Below are positions 17,657-27,964 of a stretch of DNA of 64,000 bases, piece after piece. Below the pieces are notes generated by a model that was given only the letters and a program-made list of their open reading frames with translations, was not told the DNA's origin and ran no database searches. The DNA comes from Bacteroidales bacterium (lineage in GTDB: Bacteria; Bacteroidota; Bacteroidia; Bacteroidales; Prolixibacteraceae), in contig JAAYDJ010000037.1 in assembly GCA_012729335.1 (NCBI GenBank), positions 88,727-152,726 on the forward strand, read 5' to 3'. The position numbers and the translations under genes are program-made. Position 1 is the stretch's first letter, and each line of letters begins with the position of its first letter.

Positions 17657-20608
17657 ATGAGGAGAGGAATCGTCACGATGGCCCTGATGGTGTGGGGTTT
17701 GTCGCTATGGGCTGCGGAAGTGGGCTACGAGGAGGCTTTGCATCGTGCGGAGCGTTTTTTTGCGGAACTGGATGGGGGTGCGGCCCTCAAGTCGGGGCGT
17801 GCGGTGCAATGCGACACCTTTGTGACCTGGCCTGTCCGATATCCCGCTCCGCTCAAGTCGGCTCCCCGGCAGCGGGAGACGGCCTTTTACATTTTCAACC
17901 GGCTGGATCGCCCCGGATTTGTCATTCTTTCGGCGGAAAGCAGCGTGAAAGAGGTGCTGGCCTGGTCGGCCACTTCTGACATCTGTGCCCTTCCTCCGCA
18001 ACTGGAGGCCCTGTTGTCGCAGTATGCCCTGGAAACCGGCCTGGCCCGTGCTTATGGAATCACTTCCCCGGAAACAGTGCAGGGGGCAGCTGCGGAACCC
18101 CTGCTGAAGGATATCCGCTGGAACCAGAATCCCGATCCCTTCAACACCCTATGCCCCTATGATGAGGCTACCGGAAGAATTTGCCCTGCGGGGTGCGTGG
18201 CCACAGCCATGGCCCAGGTCATCTATTACTGGAAGTATCCCCGGGTAGGCACAGGAAGCTTCGGCTATACCTCCCCCTACGGATACCTGAGTGCCGACTT
18301 CGGGAAAGCCGAATACCGCTACGAGGAGATGGCCGACGCTCCCTGGCCGGGCGTCCCCAATCCCGAGATTGCCGAACTCACTTATCATTGCGCCGTAGCC
18401 GTGGAAATGATTTTCGGCCCTTACAGCAGTTCCACCTATGCCGGGCAGGTGACCGGAGCCCTGGAGAAATATTTCAAATACAGGAAGCCCACGCAGGCCA
18501 ACCGCTCGGTCTATTCTCAGGAGGCATGGAGAAACCTGATCATGAATGAGATCAACGCCCGCCGGCCGGTCATTTACAGCGCCCTCGATCCTTTGGATCC
18601 CGCGGTGCCCGGAGATGTGGCCGCTGGCCATGCCTTTGTGGTGGATGGCTATGACAGTGAGGGGCTTTTCCATATCAACTGGGGCTGGGGCGGTTGCTCT
18701 GATGGCTATTACAGCCTCGACCTGATCAACCCTTCCGACTGTGCCCAACAATACACTTACAGCCATTCCCATATGGTCATTGCGGGAATTGAGCCGGTGA
18801 CCGATTTCGAATGTCTTCTGTCGGTGGAAAAGACGCAGGTCACCTTTCCGGTGACAGGGGGTGCCGACTCCCTTGAGATCAGGGCCAATGCAGGCTGGGC
18901 GGTGACCACCGATGCCTGGTGGCTGAGCATTGCGCCGCGTGAGGGGCAGGGAAATGCCACTCTCGTGATTGAAGCGCGTGCCAATGCCGGTTTTCTGGGG
19001 CGCAGCGGAAAGGTAACCGTCAAGGGGTGCGGCCTTACCCATGAAATCAGGGTGGTACAGGACGGTACCTGTGCGATGGAACCTTCCACCGGAGAACTCT
19101 TCTTTGAGGTTGGTGCCGGCAGCCAGAGTTTTACCCTCCGTTCGACCGCTTCCTGGATGATCACTTCCGGGGAAGCCTGGATCGGGGTGTCGCCCGATAT
19201 GGGAAACGGCGACGAAACCATCACGGTGACCGTCACCGGAAATGAAGGAGGCGTGGCCCGGAGCGGTTCCCTGGAAATCACCGGCTGCAGTGTGACCAAG
19301 CGGGTGGAAGTCAGTCAGGAAGGTTCCTGTTACCTGGTTCCCGGAGCACACAGTGTGGAGCTGGGCGCCGCAGGGGGGACCGCTTCCGTGGAGATCTTAT
19401 CAAACGGGGAGTGGCATGCCGAAACCTCCGACACCTGGATTTCCCTGGAGCCGGCATCGGGTGACGGGGACAGGGTTCTGCTCATCGGGGCGGCCGGAAA
19501 TGAAGGGCAGTCGAAGCGTACGGGAACGGTAACCCTCAGGGGGTGCGGAATTGCGCGGACCATCCAGGTCACGCAGCAGGGGGCCTGTTCTCTGGAGGTG
19601 CTCCCCCTGGCGCTCGAGTTTTCACCGGCGGCCTCCGACCGTTATGTGACCGTATCCACAGGGAACAGCTGGAAAGCCACCACCGCCGAGACCTGGATCA
19701 CCCTCTCTCCCGCCTCGGGCGAGGGGACGGCCATGCTCCGGATTTCCGTGACCGAAAACAAGGGATCTGCAGCCCGCAACGGCGTGGTGCTGGTGAATGG
19801 CTGCGGAACCGTCTATGCCATTTCCCTGGTCCAGCGCTCCTCATGTCTTTTCGACCTCTCCTCGCAGGTACTCGATTTCACCTATATGCCGGGAAGCAAA
19901 AGCCTCTCCGTGAACACCTCATCGCGGTGGCAGGCCCACACCGACGACGCCTGGATCACCCTCACCCCGGCTTCAGGTACAAAAGGAGGCCAGGTAAAGG
20001 TCGACGTGGCCATGCACAGCGGGGAGATCCCCCGCACCGGCACCGTGGTCTTTTCAGGATGCAACACCAACCGCATACTGAAAGTGGAACAGGAAGCCTG
20101 TGCATTTGAACTGGATGACGATAAGCTGCTGTTTTCTCCGGAGGGAGGTACAGAAGTGTTGGAAATCAGTTCCAACGCCTCCTGGACCTTGCTGAATTCC
20201 TTTCCCTGGATTAATTTGTCGGCCACTTCGGGGCTGCGGGATGCCACCGTAACAGTTTCCGCCGATGGAAATTCCGCAGAAAAAAGAAGCGGCTGGATCA
20301 GGATTTCGGGTTGTTTTTCCTCCCGGAACGTGGAGGTGATCCAGGAAGGAGTCTCCACCCCTGCCGGGGAGATTCCCCGCTCACAGGTGGCCATTTGGCC
20401 CTCTCCGGCCACGGGATTCGTCTGGTTGGCCTTCCCGGAACCCGCTAAAAACGCCATGCTGGAAATATTCACCTCAGAAGGGCGGCTGGTGCGCAGGATC
20501 CCCTCTCCGGGGCAGCGTATCTCCCTCGACGGAATCGCCCCGGGGTTGTATCTGTTTCACTTCACCGACGGGGAGTATTCCCACAAGGAGAAAATCGTGG
20601 TCAGGTAA
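17657..20608 (+). CDS. Secreted C10 (streptopain-like) protease with six BACON repeats and T9SS-like C-terminus
   Basis: A 983-residue exported protease. Starting at ATG 17657 gives a clear signal peptide (MRRGIVTMALMVWGLSLWAA). The in-frame ATG at 17618 would add 13 residues ahead of it. A short propeptide-like region follows, then a C10 cysteine protease domain with catalytic Cys180 in CPAGCVATAMAQ, His325 in GHAFVVDGYD and the NWGWGG block. Residues about 385-898 hold six BACON-type Ig repeats of about 85 residues, each with a Cys at its start and a G-C pair near its end and most with a SW/TW motif, so one disulfide per repeat is plausible. The C-terminus (about 905-983, ending HKEKIVVR) resembles the type A sorting signal of the type 9 secretion system, predicting release or anchoring at the surface. 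Confidence 0.88.
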   Translation: MRRGIVTMALMVWGLSLWAAEVGYEEALHRAERFFAELDGGAALKSGRAVQCDTFVTWPVRYPAPLKSAPRQRETAFYIFNRLDRPGFVILSAESSVKEVLAWSATSDICALPPQLEALLSQYALETGLARAYGITSPETVQGAAAEPLLKDIRWNQNPDPFNTLCPYDEATGRICPAGCVATAMAQVIYYWKYPRVGTGSFGYTSPYGYLSADFGKAEYRYEEMADAPWPGVPNPEIAELTYHCAVAVEMIFGPYSSSTYAGQVTGALEKYFKYRKPTQANRSVYSQEAWRNLIMNEINARRPVIYSALDPLDPAVPGDVAAGHAFVVDGYDSEGLFHINWGWGGCSDGYYSLDLINPSDCAQQYTYSHSHMVIAGIEPVTDFECLLSVEKTQVTFPVTGGADSLEIRANAGWAVTTDAWWLSIAPREGQGNATLVIEARANAGFLGRSGKVTVKGCGLTHEIRVVQDGTCAMEPSTGELFFEVGAGSQSFTLRSTASWMITSGEAWIGVSPDMGNGDETITVTVTGNEGGVARSGSLEITGCSVTKRVEVSQEGSCYLVPGAHSVELGAAGGTASVEILSNGEWHAETSDTWISLEPASGDGDRVLLIGAAGNEGQSKRTGTVTLRGCGIARTIQVTQQGACSLEVLPLALEFSPAASDRYVTVSTGNSWKATTAETWITLSPASGEGTAMLRISVTENKGSAARNGVVLVNGCGTVYAISLVQRSSCLFDLSSQVLDFTYMPGSKSLSVNTSSRWQAHTDDAWITLTPASGTKGGQVKVDVAMHSGEIPRTGTVVFSGCNTNRILKVEQEACAFELDDDKLLFSPEGGTEVLEISSNASWTLLNSFPWINLSATSGLRDATVTVSADGNSAEKRSGWIRISGCFSSRNVEVIQEGVSTPAGEIPRSQVAIWPSPATGFVWLAFPEPAKNAMLEIFTSEGRLVRRIPSPGQRISLDGIAPGLYLFHFTDGEYSHKEKIVVR

Positions 20609-21895
20609 TTACAGGTTTTTGGAGTTAAGCTGGGTATAGCCCACCAGACGGTCGTACCTGGCCCCTGCCGGCTTGTAGTAGACAAAAATCTGGTAATCGT
20701 TTTCGGTTTCCCAGTAGGAGCCTTCCAGATTGACATGGTCGGCGACGGCCGATCCTTCGGGGACATACACGTAGAGATAGTTGTAATAGCCCTGTTTGAG
20801 AAGGAGGGTCAGCTCGTACCTGCCGGTTTCAAAGTTCCAGGTCATTTCGTTGCCCTTGTTGGCGTTCCAACCTGAGAGTTCCCCGAAAACGTTGATGGTT
20901 CCGCCCAACAACGGGGCTTCGAGGGGCAGTGAGAAGTGGACGAACTGGTAGTCGCATTCCAGGTCGAAATCCTCGACGCGTTCCTGGCTTTCAATCACAT
21001 AACGGCCGTTCATCTCCCGGTAGGGAAAATAGCGTTTTCCGTTCCTGACTTCCGACGGGGAAAGGGTAATGTGGTAGTAGGGCCGGTGGAAGGTGGTGGA
21101 GGTCACGCCTTCGCCGTTGATGGTGTGGTTCCGGGTGTCAAAATAGCGGAATTCGTTGCCGGCACTGAAAACGTTCTCCCGCGAATAGTCGTAAACGAGG
21201 CGGTTCTGCTGGATGAAGAGCGGCTTTAATCCTCTGATGGCATTGTCCCAGCGGTTGTTCTGCATGATCACCACCCTGACCTCTTCACGGGGATTTTCGA
21301 TCCGGAGCTGGTCATGGATGACCGTGAAGTCGACTTCATGGTTCTCACCGCGGAAGGCATCGGTAGTGGCCCTGCGGACCCTCCCCTCGATGGTGACCAG
21401 CGGTTCGGCGATGTGAAACCGGCGCGAGAGTACCTGCTTCTCCCGGTCATTACCCTCATATACCAATAAAATATAATTCCCCGAGATTTTGAAACCCACC
21501 CTTTCATTTGGGAGCTCCAGATAGTAATTCACAAAACTGAAGGTGGTATTGAAGGAGCGGGCATAATCGTCGATGGGATTGTCGGGGAATCCCTCGAGAT
21601 ATTGGCTCTGGGAGAGGAAACTTTCGTTCCAGTCGGGATCGCAGTGAAGAATGGTGTAGGAATACCTTTTGGCTTCGCCCGAGAGATCATCGAATTTCAG
21701 GACCAACCGGGCCTCTTCTCCCAGATTCAGCACCGGATTGGAGAGTTCAAATCCCTGCCGGTGAAACCTCACCGATTTGATATCCTCGCGATATACGGCA
21801 TTGCCGTGGTAAAAACGGGTCTCTTCCCCTCTTCCTGCGAAACCGCACAGGATAATGACCAGAAACAACGATAATAATCTGACGTGCATAATCAC
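20609..21895 (-). CDS. Type 9 secretion system plug-like protein (formerly DUF5103)
   Basis: A 428-residue protein with a signal peptide (MHVRLLSLFLVIILCGFAG, starting at 21889 or 21895) and beta-rich body. Recognised features are SVRFHRQGFELSNPVLNLGE, the YTILHCDPDW segment and GYYNYLYVYVP near the end, which match the family once called DUF5103. In Flavobacterium the plug protein closes the periplasmic side of the SprA translocon while no cargo is bound. The gene runs convergently into the protease gene with no spacer. A TATTTTTG box lies at 21917-21924 on the minus strand, 22 nt before the start. No other T9SS component is in the window. Confidence 0.8.
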   Translation of the reverse strand: MIMHVRLLSLFLVIILCGFAGRGEETRFYHGNAVYREDIKSVRFHRQGFELSNPVLNLGEEARLVLKFDDLSGEAKRYSYTILHCDPDWNESFLSQSQYLEGFPDNPIDDYARSFNTTFSFVNYYLELPNERVGFKISGNYILLVYEGNDREKQVLSRRFHIAEPLVTIEGRVRRATTDAFRGENHEVDFTVIHDQLRIENPREEVRVVIMQNNRWDNAIRGLKPLFIQQNRLVYDYSRENVFSAGNEFRYFDTRNHTINGEGVTSTTFHRPYYHITLSPSEVRNGKRYFPYREMNGRYVIESQERVEDFDLECDYQFVHFSLPLEAPLLGGTINVFGELSGWNANKGNEMTWNFETGRYELTLLLKQGYYNYLYVYVPEGSAVADHVNLEGSYWETENDYQIFVYYKPAGARYDRLVGYTQLNSKNL

Positions 21896-22082
21896 TTAAA
21901 ATTAATATTCCCCCGGCAAAAATAATACCGGTTTCATTATCAGCTCCGCAGGGGCCTCCAGGAAAGAACGGAAGAGGGGGCCATATATTTTGAAAAGCAT
22001 AAGTTTATGGGGTAATGATTGGGAAAATGAAGTTTAATTATTTATTTTGGCTCTGATTTTAGAATCATTTTTAATATCAAAT

Positions 22083-23432
22083 ATGTCAAAAACCATCAAA
22101 CTCAGGAAAGGGTTCAACATCAGGTTGAAAGGGAAAGCCGGTGCTGTTCTGGAAGAGGTTTCCGCGTCGGAGATCTATGCCCTGAAGCCCACCGATTTTC
22201 CGGGGTTGACGCCCCGTTTGTCGGTCAAGCAGGGAGATGAGGTCAAATGCGGAGAGCCGTTGTTTTACGACAAGTATCATCCTGAAGTGGTCTTCGTGTC
22301 GCCGGTAGGGGGGATAGTAGAGACGGTGAACCGGGGGGAGAGGCGCAGGATTCTGGAGGTTTTGGTCAGGGTTTCCGCCGGGGTGGGCGAGGTGGATTTC
22401 GGGAAAACCGATCCCCTGCAGGCCGGTGCCGAAGAGGTAAAGGAGAAGATCCTGCAGGCGGGGTTGTGGCCTTTTATGAGGCGACGTCCTTACGGCACGA
22501 TTGCGCGCACTTCAGAGGTGCCCAAGAGCATTTTCATATCCTGTTTTGACACGGCTCCCCTGGCTCCCGATTACGACTTTGTTCTTGCGGGGCGTGAAGC
22601 GGATTTCCAGGCCGGGGTGGATGCCCTGACACGGCTCACGCCGGGGAAGGTTCACCTGGGGCTCCCTGCCACGGGAGGGGAGATGTTCAGCGGGATCCGG
22701 AATGCGGAGGTCACCCGTTATGAAGGACCCCATCCTGCCGGAAATGTCGGAGTGCATATTCACCATACCGATCCGGTCAATAAGGGTGAGGTGGTGTGGA
22801 CGGTCAATCCGGCGGATGTGGCCATTATCGGGCGGCTTTTCCTGACCGGAAAGCTGGATTTCACCCGTGTGGTGGCCCTCACCGGCCCCGGGGTGATCAA
22901 CCCCCGCTACCTGAAAACCCGCCTCGGCACACGACTGTGCCCCCTGCTCGAGGGGAACCTCAGAGAGGAAAGCAAACAACGGGTCATCAGCGGCAACGCC
23001 CTGACCGGGAAAAAGGTCCTTTGCGACAATTTCCTGAATTTCTATGACTCCCAGGTGACTGTGATCGCCGAAGGGGAGGAGTATGAATTCATGGGATGGG
23101 CCAAACCGGGTGTCGACAAGTTCAGCGCCTCTAAAACCTTTCTCTCTTCCCTCTTTCCGAAAAAGGAGTATGAACTCAATGCCAACCTGCATGGAGGAGA
23201 GCGTTCTTTCGTCCTTTCAGGCCAGTATGAGAAATATCTTCCCATGGACCTCCTCCCGGTCCATCTGCTCAAAGCCATCCTGGTCAATGACATCGACAAG
23301 ATGGAACAATTGGGCATCTATGAGGTGATCGGTGAGGACCTGGCTTTATGCGAGTATGCCTGCCCTTCCAAAATCAAGGTGCAGGATATCCTGCGCCAGG
23401 GTCTGGAACTGATGGAGAAGGAACTGGGTTAA
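22083..23432 (+). CDS. nqrA: Na+-translocating NADH:quinone reductase subunit A
   Basis: A 449-residue cytoplasmic subunit of the Na+-NQR complex. It begins MSKTIKLRKGFNIRLKGKAG, the NqrA hallmark. A TTG codon 12 codons upstream (22047) is in frame but lacks conservation, so ATG 22083 is chosen. A plausible promoter is TTG at 22019-22021 and TATTTTGG from 22043 (21-nt spacer), about 35 nt before the ATG. It is the first gene of nqrABCDEF, all on the plus strand and tightly spaced. NqrA helps form the quinone site at the interface with NqrB. Confidence 0.95.
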   Translation: MSKTIKLRKGFNIRLKGKAGAVLEEVSASEIYALKPTDFPGLTPRLSVKQGDEVKCGEPLFYDKYHPEVVFVSPVGGIVETVNRGERRRILEVLVRVSAGVGEVDFGKTDPLQAGAEEVKEKILQAGLWPFMRRRPYGTIARTSEVPKSIFISCFDTAPLAPDYDFVLAGREADFQAGVDALTRLTPGKVHLGLPATGGEMFSGIRNAEVTRYEGPHPAGNVGVHIHHTDPVNKGEVVWTVNPADVAIIGRLFLTGKLDFTRVVALTGPGVINPRYLKTRLGTRLCPLLEGNLREESKQRVISGNALTGKKVLCDNFLNFYDSQVTVIAEGEEYEFMGWAKPGVDKFSASKTFLSSLFPKKEYELNANLHGGERSFVLSGQYEKYLPMDLLPVHLLKAILVNDIDKMEQLGIYEVIGEDLALCEYACPSKIKVQDILRQGLELMEKELG

Positions 23433-23496
23433 GCCTGCCGGGAGGGAAATTTAGTTACCACTTTTTGTGGACCTGTAAATGAAATATTGCTAAAAG

Positions 23497-24654
23497 ATGG
23501 AATCGCTCAGAAATTTCTTTGAAAAACTACAGCCTCATGTGCAGAAGGGGGCCAAATACCATTGGCTCCATTCTACCTATGATGCCTTTTTTACCCTGGC
23601 GTTTGTCCCCAAGAAAACATCTGTATCGGGTACGCATATCCATGATTATCTTGACATGAAAAGGACCATGTCGATTGTGATTGTGGCTTTGTTGCCGGCG
23701 TTGCTTTTCGGGATGTACAATACGGGATACCAGCATTTCAAGGCCATCGGGGAGCTGGCGGCCACCGGTTTCTGGCAGGTTTTCGGGTATGGATTCCTGA
23801 AGGTTTTCCCGGTTATCGTGGTTTCCTATGTGACCGGACTGGGCATTGAGTTTATTTTTGCCCAGTCGCGCGGGCACGAAGTCAACGAAGGTTTTCTGGT
23901 ATCGGGGATGCTGATTCCGCTGGTGATGCCGATCAATACCCCGTTGTGGATGGTGGCTGTGGCCACGGCTTTTGCGGTGGTTTTCGGGAAGGAGGTCTTC
24001 GGTGGAACGGGGATGAACATCTGGAATCCGGCATTGGTGGCCAGGGCATTCCTCTTCTTTGCCTATCCTGCGCAGATGTCGGGCGACAAGGTGTGGATTG
24101 CTCTGGGTGAGGGCGATAAGGTCGTGGATGGTTTTTCGGGGGCGACGATTCTGGGTGAGGCGGCTGCCGGAAACACCCAGATTAATGTGATGGATGCTTT
24201 TCTGGGGTTCATTCCCGGCTCCATCGGGGAGACCTCCACGCTGGCCATCCTGTTGGGGGCGCTGTTTTTGATCATCACAGGCGTGGGGAGCTGGAAAATC
24301 ATGGCTTCCACCTTTCTGGGCGGTGCCGCCATGGGCATCCTGCTCAACCTCTTTGCCGTGAATCCCTACATGGAGATGCCCTTCTGGCACCATTTCATCA
24401 TCGGCGGTTTTGCCTTCGGCGCCGTCTTTATGGCCACTGACCCGGTGTCGGCTGCCCAAACCGAAAAAGGAAAATGGATCTATGGCTTCCTGATCGGGGT
24501 GATGGCTGTCCTCATCAGGGTACTCAACCCGGCCTACCCCGAAGGAATGATGCTGGCCATCCTGCTCCTGAACACCTTCGCCCCCCTGATCGACCATTAT
24601 GTGGTACAGGGGCACATCAAAAGGCGCCTGAAAAGAGCCCAAGTTGCAGCCTAA
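23497..24654 (+). CDS. nqrB: Na+-NQR subunit B (covalent FMN subunit)
   Basis: A 385-residue integral membrane protein with about ten hydrophobic segments and the family block KRTMSIVIVALLPALLFGMY. The flavinylation motif SGAT occurs at residues 214-217 (VVDGFSGATILG), so Thr217 should carry phosphoester-linked FMN. NqrB also holds riboflavin and the Na+ channel. It follows nqrA by 64 bp and precedes nqrC by 18 bp. ApbE, the enzyme that attaches the FMN, is encoded about 4 kb downstream. Confidence 0.96.
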   Translation: MESLRNFFEKLQPHVQKGAKYHWLHSTYDAFFTLAFVPKKTSVSGTHIHDYLDMKRTMSIVIVALLPALLFGMYNTGYQHFKAIGELAATGFWQVFGYGFLKVFPVIVVSYVTGLGIEFIFAQSRGHEVNEGFLVSGMLIPLVMPINTPLWMVAVATAFAVVFGKEVFGGTGMNIWNPALVARAFLFFAYPAQMSGDKVWIALGEGDKVVDGFSGATILGEAAAGNTQINVMDAFLGFIPGSIGETSTLAILLGALFLIITGVGSWKIMASTFLGGAAMGILLNLFAVNPYMEMPFWHHFIIGGFAFGAVFMATDPVSAAQTEKGKWIYGFLIGVMAVLIRVLNPAYPEGMMLAILLLNTFAPLIDHYVVQGHIKRRLKRAQVAA

Positions 24655-24672
24655 TCGTAAAAAACTGAGAAT

Positions 24673-25377
24673 ATGAACAAAAACGGCAATTCCTATACGT
24701 TCATCTATGCATCGGTGATGGTGGTGGTGGTGGCGGCCCTGTTGTCGGCGGCGGCCATTTCGCTGAAACCGAAGCAGGTCAAGAACGCTGAGATAGAGAA
24801 AAAACAGAATATTCTGGCTTCGGTGCACATAGAGGCCACGGCCACTGATGCTGAGTCACTCTATGAGCAGAATATTCAAAAGGCCTATGTGGTCAATGCG
24901 GCAGGAGAAGAGGTAGCTGGCGATGCTTTTTCCGTGGATCTGAAAAAGGAGAGGTCGAAGCCCCTGGAGCAGCGGATACTGCCGGTATTTGAGTGTCAGA
25001 CTCCTGAGGGACTGAAGTATATCCTGCCGTTGCGGGGTACAGGACTCTGGGGGCCTATCTGGGGTTATCTGGCCCTGAATGAAGACCTCAATACCATTTA
25101 CGGGGTCAATTTCGACCACCAGGGAGAGACGCCCGGACTGGGAGCAGAGATCAATACCCCGGCTTTTCAGGAGCCTTTCAGGGGAAAAACCATTTTCGAT
25201 GCCGCGGGAAAGCTGGTGGCCATCATCGTGGCCAAGTCGAATGAGACGGCCCCCGCAGAACACAAGGTCGACGCCATTTCAGGCGGGACCATCACCAGTA
25301 AGGGGTTACAGCAGATGTTGCTGGATGATCTCACCTCTTACGAAAAATTCATCACCCGGAAAAAATCAGCATTATGA
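24673..25377 (+). CDS. nqrC: Na+-NQR subunit C (covalent FMN subunit)
   Basis: A 234-residue protein with one N-terminal membrane segment (residues about 9-27) and a periplasmic FMN-binding domain. The flavinylation motif is [10 protein letters not shown], with Thr206 as the predicted FMN acceptor. Other family blocks are [15 protein letters not shown] and [12 protein letters not shown]. NqrC passes electrons from the membrane Fe-S centre toward NqrB. The stop overlaps the start of nqrD by 4 bp (ATGA at 25374-25377), implying coupled translation. Confidence 0.95.
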   Translation: MNKNGNSYTFIYASVMVVVVAALLSAAAISLKPKQVKNAEIEKKQNILASVHIEATATDAESLYEQNIQKAYVVNAAGEEVAGDAFSVDLKKERSKPLEQRILPVFECQTPEGLKYILPLRGTGLWGPIWGYLALNEDLNTIYGVNFDHQGETPGLGAEINTPAFQEPFRGKTIFDAAGKLVAIIVAKSNETAPAEHKVDAISGGTITSKGLQQMLLDDLTSYEKFITRKKSAL

Positions 25378-26024
25378 GCGATAAAGATCCCTTATTTTCA
25401 GCCAAGAACCTGAAGTTGCTTTCTGATCCGCTGAACAGCAGCAATCCCATTACCGTGCAGGTGTTGGGGATATGTTCGGCGCTGGCCGTCACGGCCCAGC
25501 TGAAACCGGCCATTGTGATGGCCATTTCAGTGACGGTAGTGATCGCCCTGGGTAATGTGATCATTTCCCTGCTGCGCAATACCATTCCCAACCGCATCAG
25601 GATCATCGTGCAGCTGGTGGTCATTGCCGCCCTGGTGATCCTGGTCGACCAGGTGCTGAAGGCGTTTGTATATGACGTGAGCAAGCAGTTGTCGGTATTT
25701 GTTGGACTGATCATCACCAACTGTATCCTGATGGGGCGTCTCGAGGCGTTTGCCATGAGCAACAAACCCTGGCAGTCTTTTCTCGATGGTTTGGGCAACG
25801 GCGCCGGCTATGGACTGATCCTGATCATCGTGGGATTCTTCCGTGAGCTGCTCGGATCAGGATCGCTTCTGGGTTTCAGGATCATCCCTGAAAGCTGGTA
25901 CATCACCAACGGTGGCGTATATGCCAATAATGGCATGATGATCCTTCCTCCCATGGCACTGATTACCATTGGCCTTATCATCTGGGTGCAGCGGAGCAGA
26001 AACCGCAAACTCATCGAAAACTAA
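25374..26024 (+). CDS. nqrD: Na+-NQR subunit D
   Basis: A 216-residue membrane protein with about six transmembrane helices, homologous to NqrE in inverted topology. It contains [20 protein letters not shown], whose Cys lies in the pair of half-helices that, with NqrE, ligate a membrane-embedded iron centre. The C-terminus ends in a cytoplasmic basic stretch. It overlaps nqrC by 4 bp. Confidence 0.95.
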   Translation: MSDKDPLFSAKNLKLLSDPLNSSNPITVQVLGICSALAVTAQLKPAIVMAISVTVVIALGNVIISLLRNTIPNRIRIIVQLVVIAALVILVDQVLKAFVYDVSKQLSVFVGLIITNCILMGRLEAFAMSNKPWQSFLDGLGNGAGYGLILIIVGFFRELLGSGSLLGFRIIPESWYITNGGVYANNGMMILPPMALITIGLIIWVQRSRNRKLIEN

Positions 26025-26044
26025 CCGGTAAAAATGGCATTTGT

Positions 26045-26662
26045 ATGGAAAACCTGATAAATATATTCGTACGGTCGATCTTCATCGAGAACATGATTTT
26101 TGCCTATTTCCTGGGCATGTGTTCCTATCTGGCCGTGTCGAAGTCGGTCAAGACCGCCACGGGGTTGGGTATTGCCGTGATCTTCGTGCTGCTGGTCACC
26201 CTGCCGGTCAACTATCTGCTCGAGAATTATGTGCTGAAGGAGGGGGCCCTGGCGTGGCTGGGATCCTCATTTGCCGCGGTTGACCTGAGCTTTCTGAGCT
26301 TCATCATGTTCATCGCCGTGATTGCTTCCATTGTGCAGCTGGTGGAGATGGTGGTGGAAAAATTTGCGCCGGCGCTTTACAACCAACTGGGGATTTTTCT
26401 TCCGCTGATTGCGGTGAACTGTGCCATCCTGGGGGGCTCGCTCTTCATGCAGCAGAAGGAGTTTCAGAATATCGGTGAAGCCACGGTGTACTCCCTGGGG
26501 TCGGGGGTGGGCTGGTTCCTGGCCATCGTGGGCATCGCTGCCATCCGGGAAAAAATCCAGTATTCAAATGTGCCCAAGCCTTTACGCGGACTGGGGATTA
26601 CCTTTATCGTGACGGGTCTGATGGGTATAGCCTTCATGGGCTTCATGGGAATTAAACTGTAA
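26045..26662 (+). CDS. nqrE: Na+-NQR subunit E
   Basis: A 205-residue membrane protein with about six hydrophobic helices: [20 protein letters not shown] at the start and [20 protein letters not shown] in the middle, the latter supplying Cys to the NqrD/NqrE iron site. It lies 20 bp after nqrD. Length and motifs are those of the family, and nothing is missing. Confidence 0.95.
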   Translation: MENLINIFVRSIFIENMIFAYFLGMCSYLAVSKSVKTATGLGIAVIFVLLVTLPVNYLLENYVLKEGALAWLGSSFAAVDLSFLSFIMFIAVIASIVQLVEMVVEKFAPALYNQLGIFLPLIAVNCAILGGSLFMQQKEFQNIGEATVYSLGSGVGWFLAIVGIAAIREKIQYSNVPKPLRGLGITFIVTGLMGIAFMGFMGIKL

Positions 26663-26682
26663 CTGCATAATTGAACCGTATC

Positions 26683-27945
26683 ATGATGATATTATCCATT
26701 GAAACGGCCACGGTGATCACCAGTGTGGTCATTTTCCTGCTGGTCATAATCCTGCTGGTGGCGTTGCTGCTTTATGCCAAAAAGAAACTGATGCCCTCGG
26801 GGGTGGTGAAGATCGACATCAACGATGGGTACAAGGTGGTGGAGACCGAGCCGGGGAGCAGTTTGCTGAGTACGCTGAGCAACAACAAGATCATTTTGCC
26901 TTCGGCGTGCGGGGGCGGGGGCACCTGCGGCATGTGCCGCTGCCAGGTTATCGAAGGGGGGGGGTCCATCCTGCCTACCGAGACCGGTTTTTTCTCCCGC
27001 AAGGAACAGGCCGACCACTGGCGGCTGGGTTGCCAGGTCAAGGTGAAGGAAAACATGAAAATCCACATGCATCAGGAGATCCTGGGCGTGAAGAAATGGG
27101 AGTGCGAGGTGGTCTCCAACCGGAATGTGGCCACCTTTATCAAGGAGTTTGTGGTGAAGCTTCCCGAAGGTGAGAACCTGGAATTCAAGTCGGGGGGGTA
27201 CATTCAGATCGATGTTCCGAAGGTAGAGGTGGACTTCTCGACCATGGATGTGCAACCTGAGTTCCGCGAGGAGTGGGAGAAATTCGGCATTTTTAACCTG
27301 AAGATGAAGAATCCGGAGCCTACCTTCCGGGCCTATTCGATGGCCAACCATCCTGCCGAGGGCAATATCGTCATGCTCAACATCCGTATTGCCACACCAC
27401 CGTGGGACCGCGCCAACAACCGCTTTAAGGACGTCAACCCCGGAGTATGTTCCTCCTATATCTTCTCGCGTAAACCAGGCGATAAGGTGACCGTCTCCGG
27501 TCCGTTCGGAGAGTTCTTCCTCAAGAACAACGACAACGAGATGATGTTTATCGGCGGTGGAGCGGGGATGGCCCCCATGCGGTCGCACCTCTTCCACCTT
27601 TTCCATACCATGAAGGAGACCAAACGCAAGGTGAGCTTCTGGTATGGCGCCCGCTCCACCCGGGAGGTCTTTTACCAGGAGCAGTTCGAGGAAATCGAGA
27701 AGAATTTCCCCAACTTCAAATTCACCCTGGCCTTGTCGGAGCCCAAACCCGAGGACAACTGGACCGGCCCCAAAGGATTCATCCATCAGGTGATCTATGA
27801 CAACTACCTGAGCAAACACGAGCAACCTGAAGAGGTCGACTATTACCTCTGCGGCCCTCCGCTGATGAACAGCGCCGTGCAGAAGATGCTCTACGACCTG
27901 GGCGTGCCCGATGAAAACATCCTTTACGACGACTTTGGAGGATAG
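26683..27945 (+). CDS. nqrF: Na+-NQR subunit F (NADH dehydrogenase)
   Basis: About 420 residues. One N-terminal membrane helix is followed by a plant-ferredoxin-like 2Fe-2S domain with Cys76, Cys82 and Cys85 in SACGGGGTCGMCRC and a fourth Cys in RLGCQVK. A ferredoxin-reductase domain then holds the FAD site RAYSMANHP and the NADH site MFIGGGAGMAPMRSH, and the protein ends DENILYDDFGG. This subunit takes hydride from NADH and starts the electron path. ATG 26683 is preferred over the upstream in-frame TTG at 26671. It is the last gene of the nqr operon, followed by a strong stem-loop. Confidence 0.95.
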   Translation: MMILSIETATVITSVVIFLLVIILLVALLLYAKKKLMPSGVVKIDINDGYKVVETEPGSSLLSTLSNNKIILPSACGGGGTCGMCRCQVIEGGGSILPTETGFFSRKEQADHWRLGCQVKVKENMKIHMHQEILGVKKWECEVVSNRNVATFIKEFVVKLPEGENLEFKSGGYIQIDVPKVEVDFSTMDVQPEFREEWEKFGIFNLKMKNPEPTFRAYSMANHPAEGNIVMLNIRIATPPWDRANNRFKDVNPGVCSSYIFSRKPGDKVTVSGPFGEFFLKNNDNEMMFIGGGAGMAPMRSHLFHLFHTMKETKRKVSFWYGARSTREVFYQEQFEEIEKNFPNFKFTLALSEPKPEDNWTGPKGFIHQVIYDNYLSKHEQPEEVDYYLCGPPLMNSAVQKMLYDLGVPDENILYDDFGG

Positions 27946-27964
27946 TTTGACCGCTTGAGCTTTC

